Shown: positions 8,804-17,577 of the stretch, in pieces
Layout of the letters: each line of letters starts with the position of its first letter
Numbering within the stretch: position 1 is the first letter of the stretch
Assembly: GCF_017569205.1 (NCBI RefSeq)
Contig: NZ_CP071870.1
Coordinates: 3,100,001 to 3,164,000 of the forward strand
DNA from: Propioniciclava sp. MC1595
GTDB taxonomy: Bacteria; Actinomycetota; Actinomycetes; Propionibacteriales; Propionibacteriaceae
Direction of reading: 5' to 3'
Length of the DNA: 64,000 nt
The notes under the pieces: model-generated
What the model was told of the DNA's origin: nothing
The model's database searches: none
What the model saw: only the letters and a program-made list of their open reading frames with translations
Position numbers and translations under genes: made by a program

Positions 8804-9397
8804 TTGGAATCACCCCCGTTCCCGGTTCCCGCCCGCGGCTGGCGCCTCGACGAATCCGGCATCACGTACCCACGCGGGCTCATACCCTGGTCCGAGGTCG
8901 CCGAGGTCACCCAAGCCGAGGACGGCGACGACGTCACCCACGTCCAGGCGGTGCTGCGCACGACGACGACGCATCGGGTCGTCTCGGGGGTGGTCGCTGT
9001 CGCGTTGCTCGGGCTCGCGGTCGTCGAGGTGGTCATCGGCCTGACGAGCGGCTTGGAGGAGCTGCCCTTGGTCGCGCTGTTCCTCGTCATCGCGGGCGGT
9101 CTGATGGCCTGGGCAGCCATCCTGCTGGTGCACCAGGGCTGGCGGTCGGCGACGATCACCCTGAACGACGTGGTGGTTCGCTCGCCCTTCATGCGGCGCT
9201 GGGTGCCGTTGGCGAAGGTGTTCGCCTTCCAGCACTACTCCAGCTCTCTCGGACGCCGCACCTGCGGCGTCCTGTACTGGCTTGATGAGCCCGGACGCCG
9301 CTCGGCCCGGTTGGCCCTGCCCGGGAGCGACCCCGAGTACCGGCTCCCCGCGCTGGACGCCTACGTGCGGGGTCTACGCCCGCAGGCTCCCCGCTAG
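8804..9397 (+). CDS. Membrane protein with PH-like segments, function unknown
   Basis: A 197-aa protein I do not recognise beyond a loose likeness to small actinobacterial membrane proteins with a PH-like beta domain. Two hydrophobic helices are visible, VVSGVVAVALLGLAVVEVV and LVALFLVIAGGLMAWAAIL, flanked by beta-rich cytoplasmic parts (GITYPRGLIPWSEVAEVTQ before; VRSPFMRRWVPLAKVFAFQ after). The start is uncertain: TTG at 8804 has a CAGACT box 6 nt upstream, which would be leaderless, but no ATG or GTG is available nearby. It sits between mgtE and the defence island; no functional link is visible. Confidence 0.7.
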   Translation: MESPPFPVPARGWRLDESGITYPRGLIPWSEVAEVTQAEDGDDVTHVQAVLRTTTTHRVVSGVVAVALLGLAVVEVVIGLTSGLEELPLVALFLVIAGGLMAWAAILLVHQGWRSATITLNDVVVRSPFMRRWVPLAKVFAFQHYSSSLGRRTCGVLYWLDEPGRRSARLALPGSDPEYRLPALDAYVRGLRPQAPR

Positions 9398-9400
9398 AGT
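9395..9400 (+). promoter_or_regulatory. Leaderless -10 box of hsdR
   Basis: TAGAGT lies 7 nt before the hsdR ATG. Its first three bases are the stop codon of the preceding gene. Confidence 0.5.
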
Positions 9401-9407
9401 CTCGGGC

Positions 9408-12173
9408 ATGACACCCGATGAACGCCTCGCTGCTGAGGAGCGTGCTCGGGCACTCATCGACCGCGAACTGACCGCCGCGGGGTGGGCGGTCCAGGACGCC
9501 CGCGCCCTCAACCTCTTTGCGGGAACAGGAGTGGCAGTCCGGGAGGCGGTCATGGCCGTCGGCCACGGTCGAGCCGACTACCTGCTGTACGTCGACAAGC
9601 GGGTCGTCGGGGTCATCGAGGCCAAACCAGTCGGCACGACGCTCGCGGGTGTGGAGTGGCAGTCGGCCACCTACGCCGACGGCCTGCGGCCCGAGGTGCG
9701 CCTGAAGGCGCTCACCCACGACGGACGCCTGCCTTTCGTGTTCGAGGCATCCGGCACCGAAACCTGGTTCACCAACGGCTTCGACCCCGACGCCCGCGCG
9801 AGACGACTCTTCGCCGTGCCCCGGCCCGAGACACTGGCCCAGTTGATCCGTGACGCGGACGCCGACCCAGCCCTCCCCACGTGGCGTGCGAAGGTGAGGG
9901 CCCTGCCGCCACTGGACACCAGCGCACTCCGCCCGGCGCAGATCGACGCCGTCCGCGGCGTGGAGCGCTCGTTGGCCGAGCAGCACTTCGATCGCTCCCT
10001 CATCCAGATGGCGACCGGCGCGGGGAAGACCTACACGGCGGTCACCCAGTCCTACCGACTGCTCGCGCACGGCGGTTTCCGTCGCATCCTGTTCCTCGTC
10101 GACCGCATCAACCTCGCCAAGCAGACACTCGCCGAGTTCCAGAACTACCGCACCCCGGGCGACGGCCGTCGGTTCACCGAGCTCTACCCTGTTGAACTCC
10201 TCAGCTCCGCCGGCATGCTGGCCTCCAGCAGCGTGGTCATCTCGACGATCCAGCGGGTGCACTCGGTGCTGAAGGGGGAGCCGGTCACCGACGAGGACGA
10301 CCCGCAGCTCGACGCCTTCACGCCTGATGCGCCTGTCACGGTCGACTACTCCCCCGACCTCCCGCCCGAGTCGTTCGACCTCGTCATCGTCGATGAGGCG
10401 CACCGCTCGATCTACGGCGTCTGGCGCGGCGTCCTGGAGTACTTCGACGCCCACGTCATCGGCCTGACGGCCACGCCCGGACGCCAGACGTTCGCGTTCT
10501 TCCGGCAGAACCTGGTGTCGGAGTACACGTACCCCCAGTCGGTCGCTGATCGGGTGAACGTCGACTTCGACATCTATCGCATCAGCACCGAGATCTCCGA
10601 GCAGGGGTCGATGATCGAGGCGGGCACGGTCGTGCCGAAGGTGGATCGGCGCACCCGCAAGGAGCGCCTCGAGACCCTCACAGAAGACCTTGATTACGAG
10701 AAGGGGGCTCTGGACCGCGCGGTGACGGCGAAGAGCCAGATCCGCCTGGTGCTGGAGACCTTCCGCGATCGGTTGTTCACCGAGATCTTCCCGGGCCGTT
10801 CCGAGGTGCCGAAGACCCTCATCTTCGCCAAGGACGACGCCCACGCCGAAGAGATCGTCCGCATGGTGCGGGAGGTGTTCGGCAAGGGCAACGACTTCGC
10901 GACCAAGATCACCTATCGGAACAAGGACGCCGACGACCACCTGAAGGCCTTCCGCAACTCGCCCACACTGCGCATCGCGGTGACCGTCGACATGATCGCG
11001 ACCGGCACCGACGTGAAGCCGCTGGAGTGCGTCTTCTTCATGCGGGATGTGCGCAGCGCCCAGTACTTCGAGCAGATGATGGGCCGCGGCGCGCGAACCA
11101 TCGATACGGCGTCCTTCAAGTCGGTCACCCCGGACGCCAACGCCAAGACCCGGTTCGTGCTGGTGGACGCCGTGGGCGTCACCGAGCACGACTTCGTCGA
11201 GCCACCGTTGAACCGGGTTCGGGGCATATCGCTGGAGAAGCTGCTGCGCAAGGCGGCTGCGCTGGAGCTGACCGAGGACGAGACGGCCACGCTGGCGTCC
11301 AGGTTGACGGCGCTGGAGGCGCAGCTGACGGCGCCCGAGCGCGCCGAGCTCGACGAGGTGGCCGGACGCCCCCTGCGCAGCATCGTCCGGGGGCTGGTGG
11401 ACGCCGTCGACCCCGACGTGCAGGCCCAGGCCGCCGATGTGGAGCAGTTGGTCCAGGACGCGATCGAGCCGTTGGCCGCCAACCCGGAGTTGCGCGAACG
11501 CATCCTGGAGCTTCGTCGCTCGCACGACCGGGTGATCGACGAGGTGAGCGTCGACGTGCTGCTGGACGCCCATGGCGTGGTCGACACCGACCGGGCACGC
11601 CACATCGTGGAGTCGTGGCGGGAGTACTTGGCCGAGCACCGCGACGAGATCGCAGCGATCCAAGTGGTGGATGAGCTGCGCTCGCGCCGAGGCCGCATCG
11701 ACGTCGCGTGGCCGGACGCACGCCGTGTCACCTTCGCGGATGTGCAGGAGCTCGCCGACCGGATCAGCCGCCCGCCCCACAACTGGACGCCCGACCTCGT
11801 CTGGGCCGCCTACGAGGCCGTGGATGCCGGACGCGTGCGTCGGTCGAACCACCACACGCTCACCGACCTGGTGTCGCTGCTGCGCTACACCCTGGGGCTG
11901 GATGATGAGTTGGTGCCCTACGCCGACGTCGTGCGCGAGCGCTACGCCGGGTGGCTGGCGCAGCAGGAGCAGGCAGGGGTTCGGTTCGGCGACGCGCAAA
12001 GGTGGTGGCTGGACCACATCGTCGAAGTGATCTCGGCATCGGCCGGCATCGACGCCCGCGATCTCGACGGGACGCCCTTCTCTGAGCGTGGCGGTGTCGA
12101 CGGTGCGTTGCGCGAACTCGGCCCGGACGCTGGGGCGATCTTGGACGAACTGAACCGGGAGCTGACGGCGTGA
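9408..12173 (+). CDS. hsdR: Type I restriction enzyme, R (helicase/nuclease) subunit
   Basis: A 921-aa motor and nuclease subunit of a type I restriction-modification system. The N-terminal PD-(D/E)xK nuclease has Asp57 and the Glu71-Ala-Lys73 pair (VIEAK). The SF2 translocase follows: Walker A TGAGKT at about 203-208, DEAH at 329-332, and helicase motif V/VI segments such as TGTDVKPLECV and QMMGRGART. The C-terminal third resembles the EcoEI-type R C-domain. The ATG at 9408 follows a leaderless -10 box; the longer frame from 9282 overlaps the preceding gene and is rejected. It overlaps hsdS by 4 nt (GTGA), so translation is coupled. Confidence 0.95.
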   Translation: MTPDERLAAEERARALIDRELTAAGWAVQDARALNLFAGTGVAVREAVMAVGHGRADYLLYVDKRVVGVIEAKPVGTTLAGVEWQSATYADGLRPEVRLKALTHDGRLPFVFEASGTETWFTNGFDPDARARRLFAVPRPETLAQLIRDADADPALPTWRAKVRALPPLDTSALRPAQIDAVRGVERSLAEQHFDRSLIQMATGAGKTYTAVTQSYRLLAHGGFRRILFLVDRINLAKQTLAEFQNYRTPGDGRRFTELYPVELLSSAGMLASSSVVISTIQRVHSVLKGEPVTDEDDPQLDAFTPDAPVTVDYSPDLPPESFDLVIVDEAHRSIYGVWRGVLEYFDAHVIGLTATPGRQTFAFFRQNLVSEYTYPQSVADRVNVDFDIYRISTEISEQGSMIEAGTVVPKVDRRTRKERLETLTEDLDYEKGALDRAVTAKSQIRLVLETFRDRLFTEIFPGRSEVPKTLIFAKDDAHAEEIVRMVREVFGKGNDFATKITYRNKDADDHLKAFRNSPTLRIAVTVDMIATGTDVKPLECVFFMRDVRSAQYFEQMMGRGARTIDTASFKSVTPDANAKTRFVLVDAVGVTEHDFVEPPLNRVRGISLEKLLRKAAALELTEDETATLASRLTALEAQLTAPERAELDEVAGRPLRSIVRGLVDAVDPDVQAQAADVEQLVQDAIEPLAANPELRERILELRRSHDRVIDEVSVDVLLDAHGVVDTDRARHIVESWREYLAEHRDEIAAIQVVDELRSRRGRIDVAWPDARRVTFADVQELADRISRPPHNWTPDLVWAAYEAVDAGRVRRSNHHTLTDLVSLLRYTLGLDDELVPYADVVRERYAGWLAQQEQAGVRFGDAQRWWLDHIVEVISASAGIDARDLDGTPFSERGGVDGALRELGPDAGAILDELNRELTA

Positions 12174-13564
12174 TAATCCCCCCGGGCTGGACAATCGCGA
12201 GGCTGGATCAAGTCGCCGACTGGTCGAGTGGTGGCACTCCAAAGGCGGGGCGCCGCGCATACTACGGCGGCGACATCCCGTGGGCGGTGATCGGCGACCT
12301 TGCCGATGGTGCGGTGCGGGCGACTGCCAACTCCATCACGCAGCTGGGTTTGGAGAACTCCTCCGCCAAGATTGTCCCGGCGGGGTCGGTGCTGGTGGCC
12401 ATGTACGGCTCGATCGGGAAGCTGGGCGTTGCGGGACTGCCGATGGCGACGAATCAGGCAATCGCCATAGCGCAGCCACGCGAAGGAATCTCCAGGGAGT
12501 TCTTGTTCTACTACCTGATGAGCCAGCGTGACCTGCTGAACGCGGCGGGTCGGGGAGGGACCCAACGCAACATCAGCCAGTCGATCCTAAAGCCCTGGCC
12601 CATCCCGCTACCGCCACCCGATGAGCAGTGCCGAGTCGTCGAGATCATCGAGGACCACCTCTCCCGCCTTGACGCCGCGGACGGCGGTATCTCCACCGCT
12701 CTGGCTCGCGTTCGCGCCCTCGAAGAGCAGATCATTCGATCCGCTCTCGTCGATGCCACCAGCACGATGCATCGCCCGACCCCGGAGTTGCCCAACGTTG
12801 GGACGGATGACTCGACCATCGTTCCGCTACCCCCGGGGTGGCGGTGGGTGCGCCTCGATGACGTTGCCGACGTCGTGGGAGGCGTGACGAAGGACAGCAA
12901 GAAGCAAGCTGATCCGTCGTTGGTGGAGGTTCCCTACTTACGAGTCGCCAACGTGCAGCGTGGACGTCTGGATCTCAGCGAGATCGCGACTATCCGCGTG
13001 ACAGCCCAGAAGGCTCAGGCCCTGGAGTTGCGGGTTGGCGATGTGCTCCTCAACGAGGGTGGCGATCGTGACAAGCTGGCGCGCGGCTGGGTGTGGGAGG
13101 GACAGATCCCCGGCTGCATTCACCAGAACCATGTCTTCCGCGCGCGGATCAAGACCGATCTGGATCCCTACTTCCTGTCCCTGACGGCGAACACCTTCGG
13201 TTCTCCCTGGGCCATGCGCAATGGGAAGCAGAGCGTCAACCTTGCCTCGATCAGTCAGACGGTCATACGGAAGATGCCGGTCATCCTTCCACCCAGCGGC
13301 GAGTCGGGACGGATCGCTGCTCGCGTGACCGAACAACTCGACACGAACGGTCGTCTCCGGGAAGAGCTGCTCGCAGCGCGGCGACGCTCGGCCACACTGC
13401 GTCGCGCCGTGCTCGCCGCAGCGTTCTCCGGCCGACTCACCGGCGCGGCGTCCGACAGCGACCTCATCGAGCAGCAAGCATCCGAACTCGATGAGGCAGT
13501 TCACGCATCCACCGAAGTGCGCGCCGATGAGCAGATTCCGCTTGAGGCACCACATCCGGGATGA
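12170..13564 (+). CDS. hsdS: Type I restriction-modification specificity subunit S
   Basis: A 464-aa DNA-recognition subunit with the usual two target-recognition domains. Half 1 begins PPGWTIARLDQVADW with SGGTP; half 2 begins PPGWRWVRLDDVADVVGG at about residue 223. Each is followed by a helical spacer (HLSRLDAADGGISTALARVR; QLDTNGRLREELLAARRR) and the LRRAVLAAAFSGRLT ending typical of the family. About 35 extra C-terminal residues overlap the convergent neighbour by 101 bp. Base composition is visibly less GC-rich than the flanking chromosome, which fits horizontal transfer. The target sequence cannot be predicted. Confidence 0.93.
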   Translation: MIIPPGWTIARLDQVADWSSGGTPKAGRRAYYGGDIPWAVIGDLADGAVRATANSITQLGLENSSAKIVPAGSVLVAMYGSIGKLGVAGLPMATNQAIAIAQPREGISREFLFYYLMSQRDLLNAAGRGGTQRNISQSILKPWPIPLPPPDEQCRVVEIIEDHLSRLDAADGGISTALARVRALEEQIIRSALVDATSTMHRPTPELPNVGTDDSTIVPLPPGWRWVRLDDVADVVGGVTKDSKKQADPSLVEVPYLRVANVQRGRLDLSEIATIRVTAQKAQALELRVGDVLLNEGGDRDKLARGWVWEGQIPGCIHQNHVFRARIKTDLDPYFLSLTANTFGSPWAMRNGKQSVNLASISQTVIRKMPVILPPSGESGRIAARVTEQLDTNGRLREELLAARRRSATLRRAVLAAAFSGRLTGAASDSDLIEQQASELDEAVHASTEVRADEQIPLEAPHPG

Positions 13565-14195
13565 ACCGGTCGCCGTGCGATGAGTAGGCGTCGACCAACC
13601 GCCGTTGGACATCAAGTGTCCGCTCGGACGACCTCGCGATCCTTTCCACCGCCTGCCCCACATCGTGGATCGTCTTCTCTACCCGCCAGCCCGTCCCGCA
13701 CATGGCAGACAGGTCAATGATCGCCTGCTCGGCGAAGCGGTGCCCGGACGTGTCGGAGTACTCGATCTTCACCCTGTGGACCCACGGGAGATCATCCTCA
13801 TGACGCTTTGCGTGGTCATCCCACAAGGTCCGCATGTCCTGCCCAGGAGCGATCATGGCGATCGGCTCGTTGAGCATGCGAAGCTTCCCCAGTGTCGGGC
13901 CTTCCGCCGGGTCGCTTGACCGGCGTGGCGGAGGGTCGATCTCCACCCGCACGTCGATCGCCGGACGCTGACCGATATTCCGGATCGACAGGTCGAACAC
14001 CTGCCGATCCGAGAGGAGAGGTTCAGCCGTCGCCAGGACATAGGGCCGCATGGTCTCGAGGTTGGCCGCTCGCGTGTCGCGCCACTGTCGGGCGGCGTAG
14101 ACGACAGTGACGACAGCAGTCACCCAGAGCAAGAGCGTGATGAGGGTGTAGATGGCAGTCCAGTCGGTGGCAGTCAGGCCCCAGAAGGTATCCAT
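13464..14195 (-). CDS. Single-span membrane protein in the defence island, function unknown
   Basis: A 243-aa protein I do not recognise. An N-terminal membrane helix (about 12-33, IYTLITLLLWVTAVVTVVY) is followed by a soluble domain with beta-rich, Ig-like character (VFDLSIRNIGQRPAIDVRVE) and a C-terminal helical, Arg-rich tail. The gene sits convergent to hsdS, overlapping its end by 101 bp, between the R-M genes and a toxin-antitoxin-like pair. Similar membrane-anchored proteins are often found as cargo in defence islands, but that is context, not evidence of a defence role. The stop region is the least certain part. Confidence 0.65.
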   Translation of the reverse strand: MDTFWGLTATDWTAIYTLITLLLWVTAVVTVVYAARQWRDTRAANLETMRPYVLATAEPLLSDRQVFDLSIRNIGQRPAIDVRVEIDPPPRRSSDPAEGPTLGKLRMLNEPIAMIAPGQDMRTLWDDHAKRHEDDLPWVHRVKIEYSDTSGHRFAEQAIIDLSAMCGTGWRVEKTIHDVGQAVERIARSSERTLDVQRRLVDAYSSHGDRFIPDVVPQAESAHRRALRWMRELPHRVRMLAAR

Positions 14196-14325
14196 GCCAA
14201 CATCGTGCCCCGCTCAGCTGACAATCTCTCGGGGCCGAGAACAGGTCGGTCGATGCGCTCGTGCGGGTCACCCGTCATCCTGTCTGAAGGGTCTGCGAGA
14301 CTTGAGGGAAGGGAGGTGAGACAGC

Positions 14326-15483
14326 ATGGCCATCGCTCGCGTCGCCGTACGCCGGCCGGTGTTGGAGTGGGCCCAACAGCGCGGTCGCCACGACAACGAG
14401 GCCATGCGTCGGCGGTTCCCGGCCTGGGACCGATGGGTGGCGGAGGACGTCCACCCGACCGTCAAACAGGCTCAGGACCTCGCTGCGTACACCCACGTGC
14501 CTTTCGGCATGCTGCTCCTGGAGACCCCGCCGACAGTCGAACTCCCCATCCCTGACTTCCGCGTCACAGGAGCCGGGATCGCTGAACCCAGCCAAGAGTT
14601 GCTGGACACGATCCATCTCAACCAGCAACGCCAAGGTTGGTTCGAGGACTATCTGACCAGCTGGGGCGAGGACGAGCTGGCGTTCGTGGGGTCCGCGCGC
14701 GGCATGGAGCCCACCGACGCGGCCGCGTTGATCCGAACCGCCCTCCGCTACGACCTTCCTGAACGGAGCAAGCTGCGTTCCAACGACGAAGCGCGCAAGC
14801 ACCTCGTTCGCGCGTTCGAAGCGTTGGGGGGCTTGGCAGTCCTCTCCTCCATGGTGGGCAACAACACACATCGCCTCCTCGACCGCGAAGAGTTCAGGGG
14901 GTTCACCCTCAGGAGCGCGACCGCTCCCTTGGTCTTCGTCAACGCGAACGACACCAAGGCCGGACAAGTCTTCTCCCTTCTGCACGAGTTCGCGCACGTG
15001 TGGCATGGCGACTCCGGCGTCAGTGTCGGCGGGGAACCTCTGGAGGAAGCAACCACCGACATCGAGCGCTGGTGCGACACGGTGGCCGCCGAGATCGCCG
15101 TCCCCCGCGACGACCTCGTGATCCGGTTCGATGCGACTGCCCCACGTACCCAGGAGCTTGAGCGGCTCGCCTCCTACTACCGTTGCTCCACCCTGGTCGT
15201 CCTCATCAGGCTGCGAGATGTGCGTCTGGTCCCCCAAGAGGGCTTCGCTACCGCCTACCGTGATGAAGTCGATCGACTGCTGACCCTCTTGGGGGAGACG
15301 AAACGAACGCCCGGAGGGGACTTCTACAACAATCAGCCGTTCCGCATCGGCGAGCGGTTGTCTCGCGCGTTGATTTCCGAGACGCGTCGCGGGGCGACGC
15401 CGGTGACGGATGCCGTGCGGCTCATGGCGTTCAGCTCCCCTCGACTCTTCGACGAGTACGCCAGCCGTCTGGAGGGTCGCTGA
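14326..15483 (+). CDS. ImmA/IrrE-type zinc metallopeptidase (antitoxin-like partner)
   Basis: A 385-aa protein with the ImmA/IrrE metallopeptidase domain; the zinc motif is HEFAHVWH at about residues 222-229. The N-terminal 60-70 residues (VLEWAQQRGR, then VKQAQDLAAYTHVPFGMLLL) look like a degenerate XRE-type DNA-binding helix bundle, as in other long members. It has a GGGAGGTGA ribosome site. Its stop overlaps the start of the DUF4411 gene by 1 nt (TGATG), an arrangement typical of a toxin-antitoxin-like pair. Such proteins often cleave or bind regulators. Which partner is toxic here is not shown by the sequence. Confidence 0.85.
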   Translation: MAIARVAVRRPVLEWAQQRGRHDNEAMRRRFPAWDRWVAEDVHPTVKQAQDLAAYTHVPFGMLLLETPPTVELPIPDFRVTGAGIAEPSQELLDTIHLNQQRQGWFEDYLTSWGEDELAFVGSARGMEPTDAAALIRTALRYDLPERSKLRSNDEARKHLVRAFEALGGLAVLSSMVGNNTHRLLDREEFRGFTLRSATAPLVFVNANDTKAGQVFSLLHEFAHVWHGDSGVSVGGEPLEEATTDIERWCDTVAAEIAVPRDDLVIRFDATAPRTQELERLASYYRCSTLVVLIRLRDVRLVPQEGFATAYRDEVDRLLTLLGETKRTPGGDFYNNQPFRIGERLSRALISETRRGATPVTDAVRLMAFSSPRLFDEYASRLEGR

Positions 15484-15965
15484 TGTTCCTGCTCGACGCC
15501 AACGTATTCATCGAGGCGGCACGGACCTACTACGCTCCGGCGCTGGCCCCGACATTCTGGTCCTGGCTGACCCAACAGCACCAGGGCGGCACGGTCGCAT
15601 CCATCGAGGCTGTCCGCGACGAACTTGTGGCCGGCCAAGACCCACTGGCCGCGTGGGCAAAAGGTCTACCGACGGGCTTCTGGCTAGCTCCTGACCAAGC
15701 TGCGGTGACGAGCATGGGAAACCTCTCCACCTGGGCGATGAGCCCGCAGCGGGGCTACACCCAAGCGGCTCGGAGTGAGTTCCTCGCGGCGGCGGACTAT
15801 CTGCTCGTGGCCCAAGCTCACTCGGGCGGACATGAACTCGTGACTCGGGAACAGCCGCGCCCCGAATCGAAGAAGCGGGTGATGATTCCGGACGCCTGTG
15901 ACGCCATGGGAGTGCCCTGGCGAGACCCGTTTGAGGTCTATCACCAACTAGGTCTGGTCATGTGA
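15483..15965 (+). CDS. DUF4411 PIN-like protein (putative toxin)
   Basis: A 160-aa protein of the DUF4411 family, related to PIN ribonucleases. The N-terminal LLDANVFIEAARTYY supplies the first acidic residue, VRDELVAG the second, and the C-terminal ELVTREQP and RVMIPDACDAMGV the rest of the probable metal site. It overlaps the upstream metallopeptidase gene by 1 nt and is surely cotranscribed. DUF4411 genes are commonly paired with XRE/ImmA-type genes, and toxin function has been proposed. Nuclease activity is inferred from fold, not shown. Confidence 0.85.
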   Translation: MFLLDANVFIEAARTYYAPALAPTFWSWLTQQHQGGTVASIEAVRDELVAGQDPLAAWAKGLPTGFWLAPDQAAVTSMGNLSTWAMSPQRGYTQAARSEFLAAADYLLVAQAHSGGHELVTREQPRPESKKRVMIPDACDAMGVPWRDPFEVYHQLGLVM

Positions 15966-16028
15966 AGGGCGAGGCACCCGGCCACGTCCATCAGCCGCAC
16001 AGGAGCCGCCAAAGCTCCAAGGAGAGCG

Positions 16029-16855
16029 ATGATTCCGGACTACCAGACCTGCATGCGCCCCGTGCTCGCGTCGGTTGGGCGATGACCTACCTCAACCAGG
16101 CCGGGCTCGTCACGCGACCCACGCGCGGCCAGATCACGATCACCGACGAGGGCCGGGCCGCGCTGCGGGCCCATCCCGAACGCATCGACAACAAGGTGTT
16201 GGAGGCATTCCCTCCTTCGTCGAGTTCACCGAACGCAAGCGCGAGAGGACAGGCCCCACCGCTGAGACGCGCACGGCATCGGCGACACCCGGCCCGGCAG
16301 GTGAGCCCCACCCCGAGGCGTCCGAAGAATCCGAGTGACTTGGTCGCAGAGGCGATCGCGGCCAACCGCGCCGTCATCGAGGGCGAGGTACTCAAGGCGG
16401 CGCTGGCGCTGTCCCCGACCCCGTTCGAGGAACTGGTGATCCGGTTGCTCGGGGCGATGGGGTACGGGCGGAGCGACAACCGGATGGGGCAGCTGGAGCG
16501 CACGTCGGCGTCCGGGGACGCGGGCATCGACGGCATCATCAGCCAGGACCCGTTGGGCCTCGACCGTATCTACGTGCAGGCCAAGCACTGCGCAGTCGAC
16601 CGTCCAATCGGCCGGCCACGGATCCACGAGTTCGCCGGCGCCCTGCTCGGCAAGCAGGGCGACCGCGGCGCGTACATCACGACGTCACGCTTCACGGACG
16701 GGGCGCGCACGGAGGCCGACCGCTTCAGTGCGCGCATTGAGTTGATCGACGCCCGCCGCCTCGCCCAGTTGCTCGTGACCCATGGCGTCGGCGTCCAAGC
16801 GGAACAGACGGTGACGCTCTGTCGCTTGGACGAGGACTTCTTCGAGACGCTGTGA
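16029..16855 (+). pseudogene. mrr: Broken mrr-type restriction endonuclease
   Basis: Remains of a type IV/Mrr restriction endonuclease (normally about 300 aa) spread over three frames. An AAGGAGAG ribosome site precedes ATG 16029, which encodes MIPDYQTCMRPVLASV, the usual Mrr N-terminus; it then hits a stop. The next segment (RVGWAMTYLNQAGLV, about 16060-16207) is in another frame, with about 45 codons missing between. The linker after NKVLEAF continues in the third frame as PSFVEFTERKRER up to about 16338. The nuclease domain then resumes in the second frame (GDAGIDGIISQDPLG, YVQAKH, ITTSRFT). The catalytic D...QAK core is intact, so a truncated nuclease from the open frame 15962-16855 cannot be fully excluded. 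Confidence 0.8.
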
Positions 16856-16931
16856 GGGGCTCTCTCGCTGTCACTCTGCCTGTCACTCATGACAGTGAGG
16901 AGTGACGATGAGAGTGAGTGCCTGACGGGGA

Positions 16932-16966
16932 AACTTCCAACTTCATCCCCCTCTCACTTGGAAGTT
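16932..16966. terminator. Inverted repeat at the 3' end of the 158-aa gene
   Basis: AACTTCCAA (16932-16940) and TTGGAAGTT (16958-16966) form a perfect 9-bp stem with a 17-nt loop that includes the TGA of the minus-strand gene. Another short palindrome (CTGTCA-CTCA-TGACAG) lies at about 16880-16895. No T-run follows, so a terminator role is uncertain. Confidence 0.4.
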
Positions 16967-17430
16967 CGCTGACTCTTGCCAGCTTGAGTGGGAACGTCGG
17001 ATCCGTTGTCAGTGATGCTCGCAGGGAGCGTCCCCGTGCAGGACAGCGCCCAGGACGATCGGAGGCCAATCGCAGTGAGGAATGACTCTGCCTCGTCATC
17101 GGTGACATCTGGGATCCCTCGCAAGCTGGGGCCAACGAGGCCCTCCGCAAGCGCTCCGAGGCTCACCCAACCCTGGACCCCCAAGCCAACCCCCTGCGGC
17201 AAGGCGAGAGCCGGCTCGACGCGCGCTCCGTGGATGGCCTTGAGGTTTCCGTTGTCATCCCGAACGGGCGTGCCGAACACGGCAACGTACTGATTGAGCA
17301 GGCGTCCGATGGTCTCCGAATCGACGACCTTGGCCAGCGCGACCTTCGTGCCCGTGTCATCCGTCACCTGAAGCCGGTGGGTGTCGAGATCGACGGCCCT
17401 GAGCTTCCCGACGAACGCGACGGTGTCCAC
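16954..17430 (-). CDS. Unknown 158-aa protein between mrr remnant and hsdM
   Basis: I do not recognise this protein. It is soluble, with a beta-rich N-terminal part (FVGKLRAVDLDTHRLQVTDD) and an acidic/helical middle (DVTDDEAESFLTAIGL); no catalytic motif is evident. The GTG at 17430 has only a weak ribosome site. The same frame extends 15 codons upstream (ITEQYRPAVASTEAE) to an ATC codon at 17475 placed 6 nt after a perfect AGGAGGT (17488-17482), so the true start may be a non-standard AUC. It is divergent from hsdM; a role linked to the R-M system is possible but unsupported. Confidence 0.65.
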   Translation of the reverse strand: MDTVAFVGKLRAVDLDTHRLQVTDDTGTKVALAKVVDSETIGRLLNQYVAVFGTPVRDDNGNLKAIHGARVEPALALPQGVGLGVQGWVSLGALAEGLVGPSLRGIPDVTDDEAESFLTAIGLRSSWALSCTGTLPASITDNGSDVPTQAGKSQRTSK

Positions 17431-17565
17431 TTCAGCCTCTGTGGACGCTACAGCCGGTCGGTACTGTTCGGTGATGCGACCACCTCCTCACGTCGAGAGT
17501 CACTGGGAACGGATTGTAGGCACGCAGGCTGACAGGGGTGCGGGGCGAGTCCGACGAACTCACCC

Positions 17566-17571
17566 TAGGAT
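17566..17571 (+). promoter_or_regulatory. Leaderless -10 box of hsdM
   Basis: TAGGAT is 6 nt before the GTG start of hsdM, so hsdM has its own promoter and does not depend on the hsdR-hsdS transcript. Confidence 0.5.
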
Positions 17572-17577
17572 CGATTT

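Noticed and set aside
9189-12260. 1023-aa open frame antisense to hsdR
   Set aside because: Arg/His/Val-rich shadow translation caused by high GC; hsdR on the other strand has full catalytic motifs.
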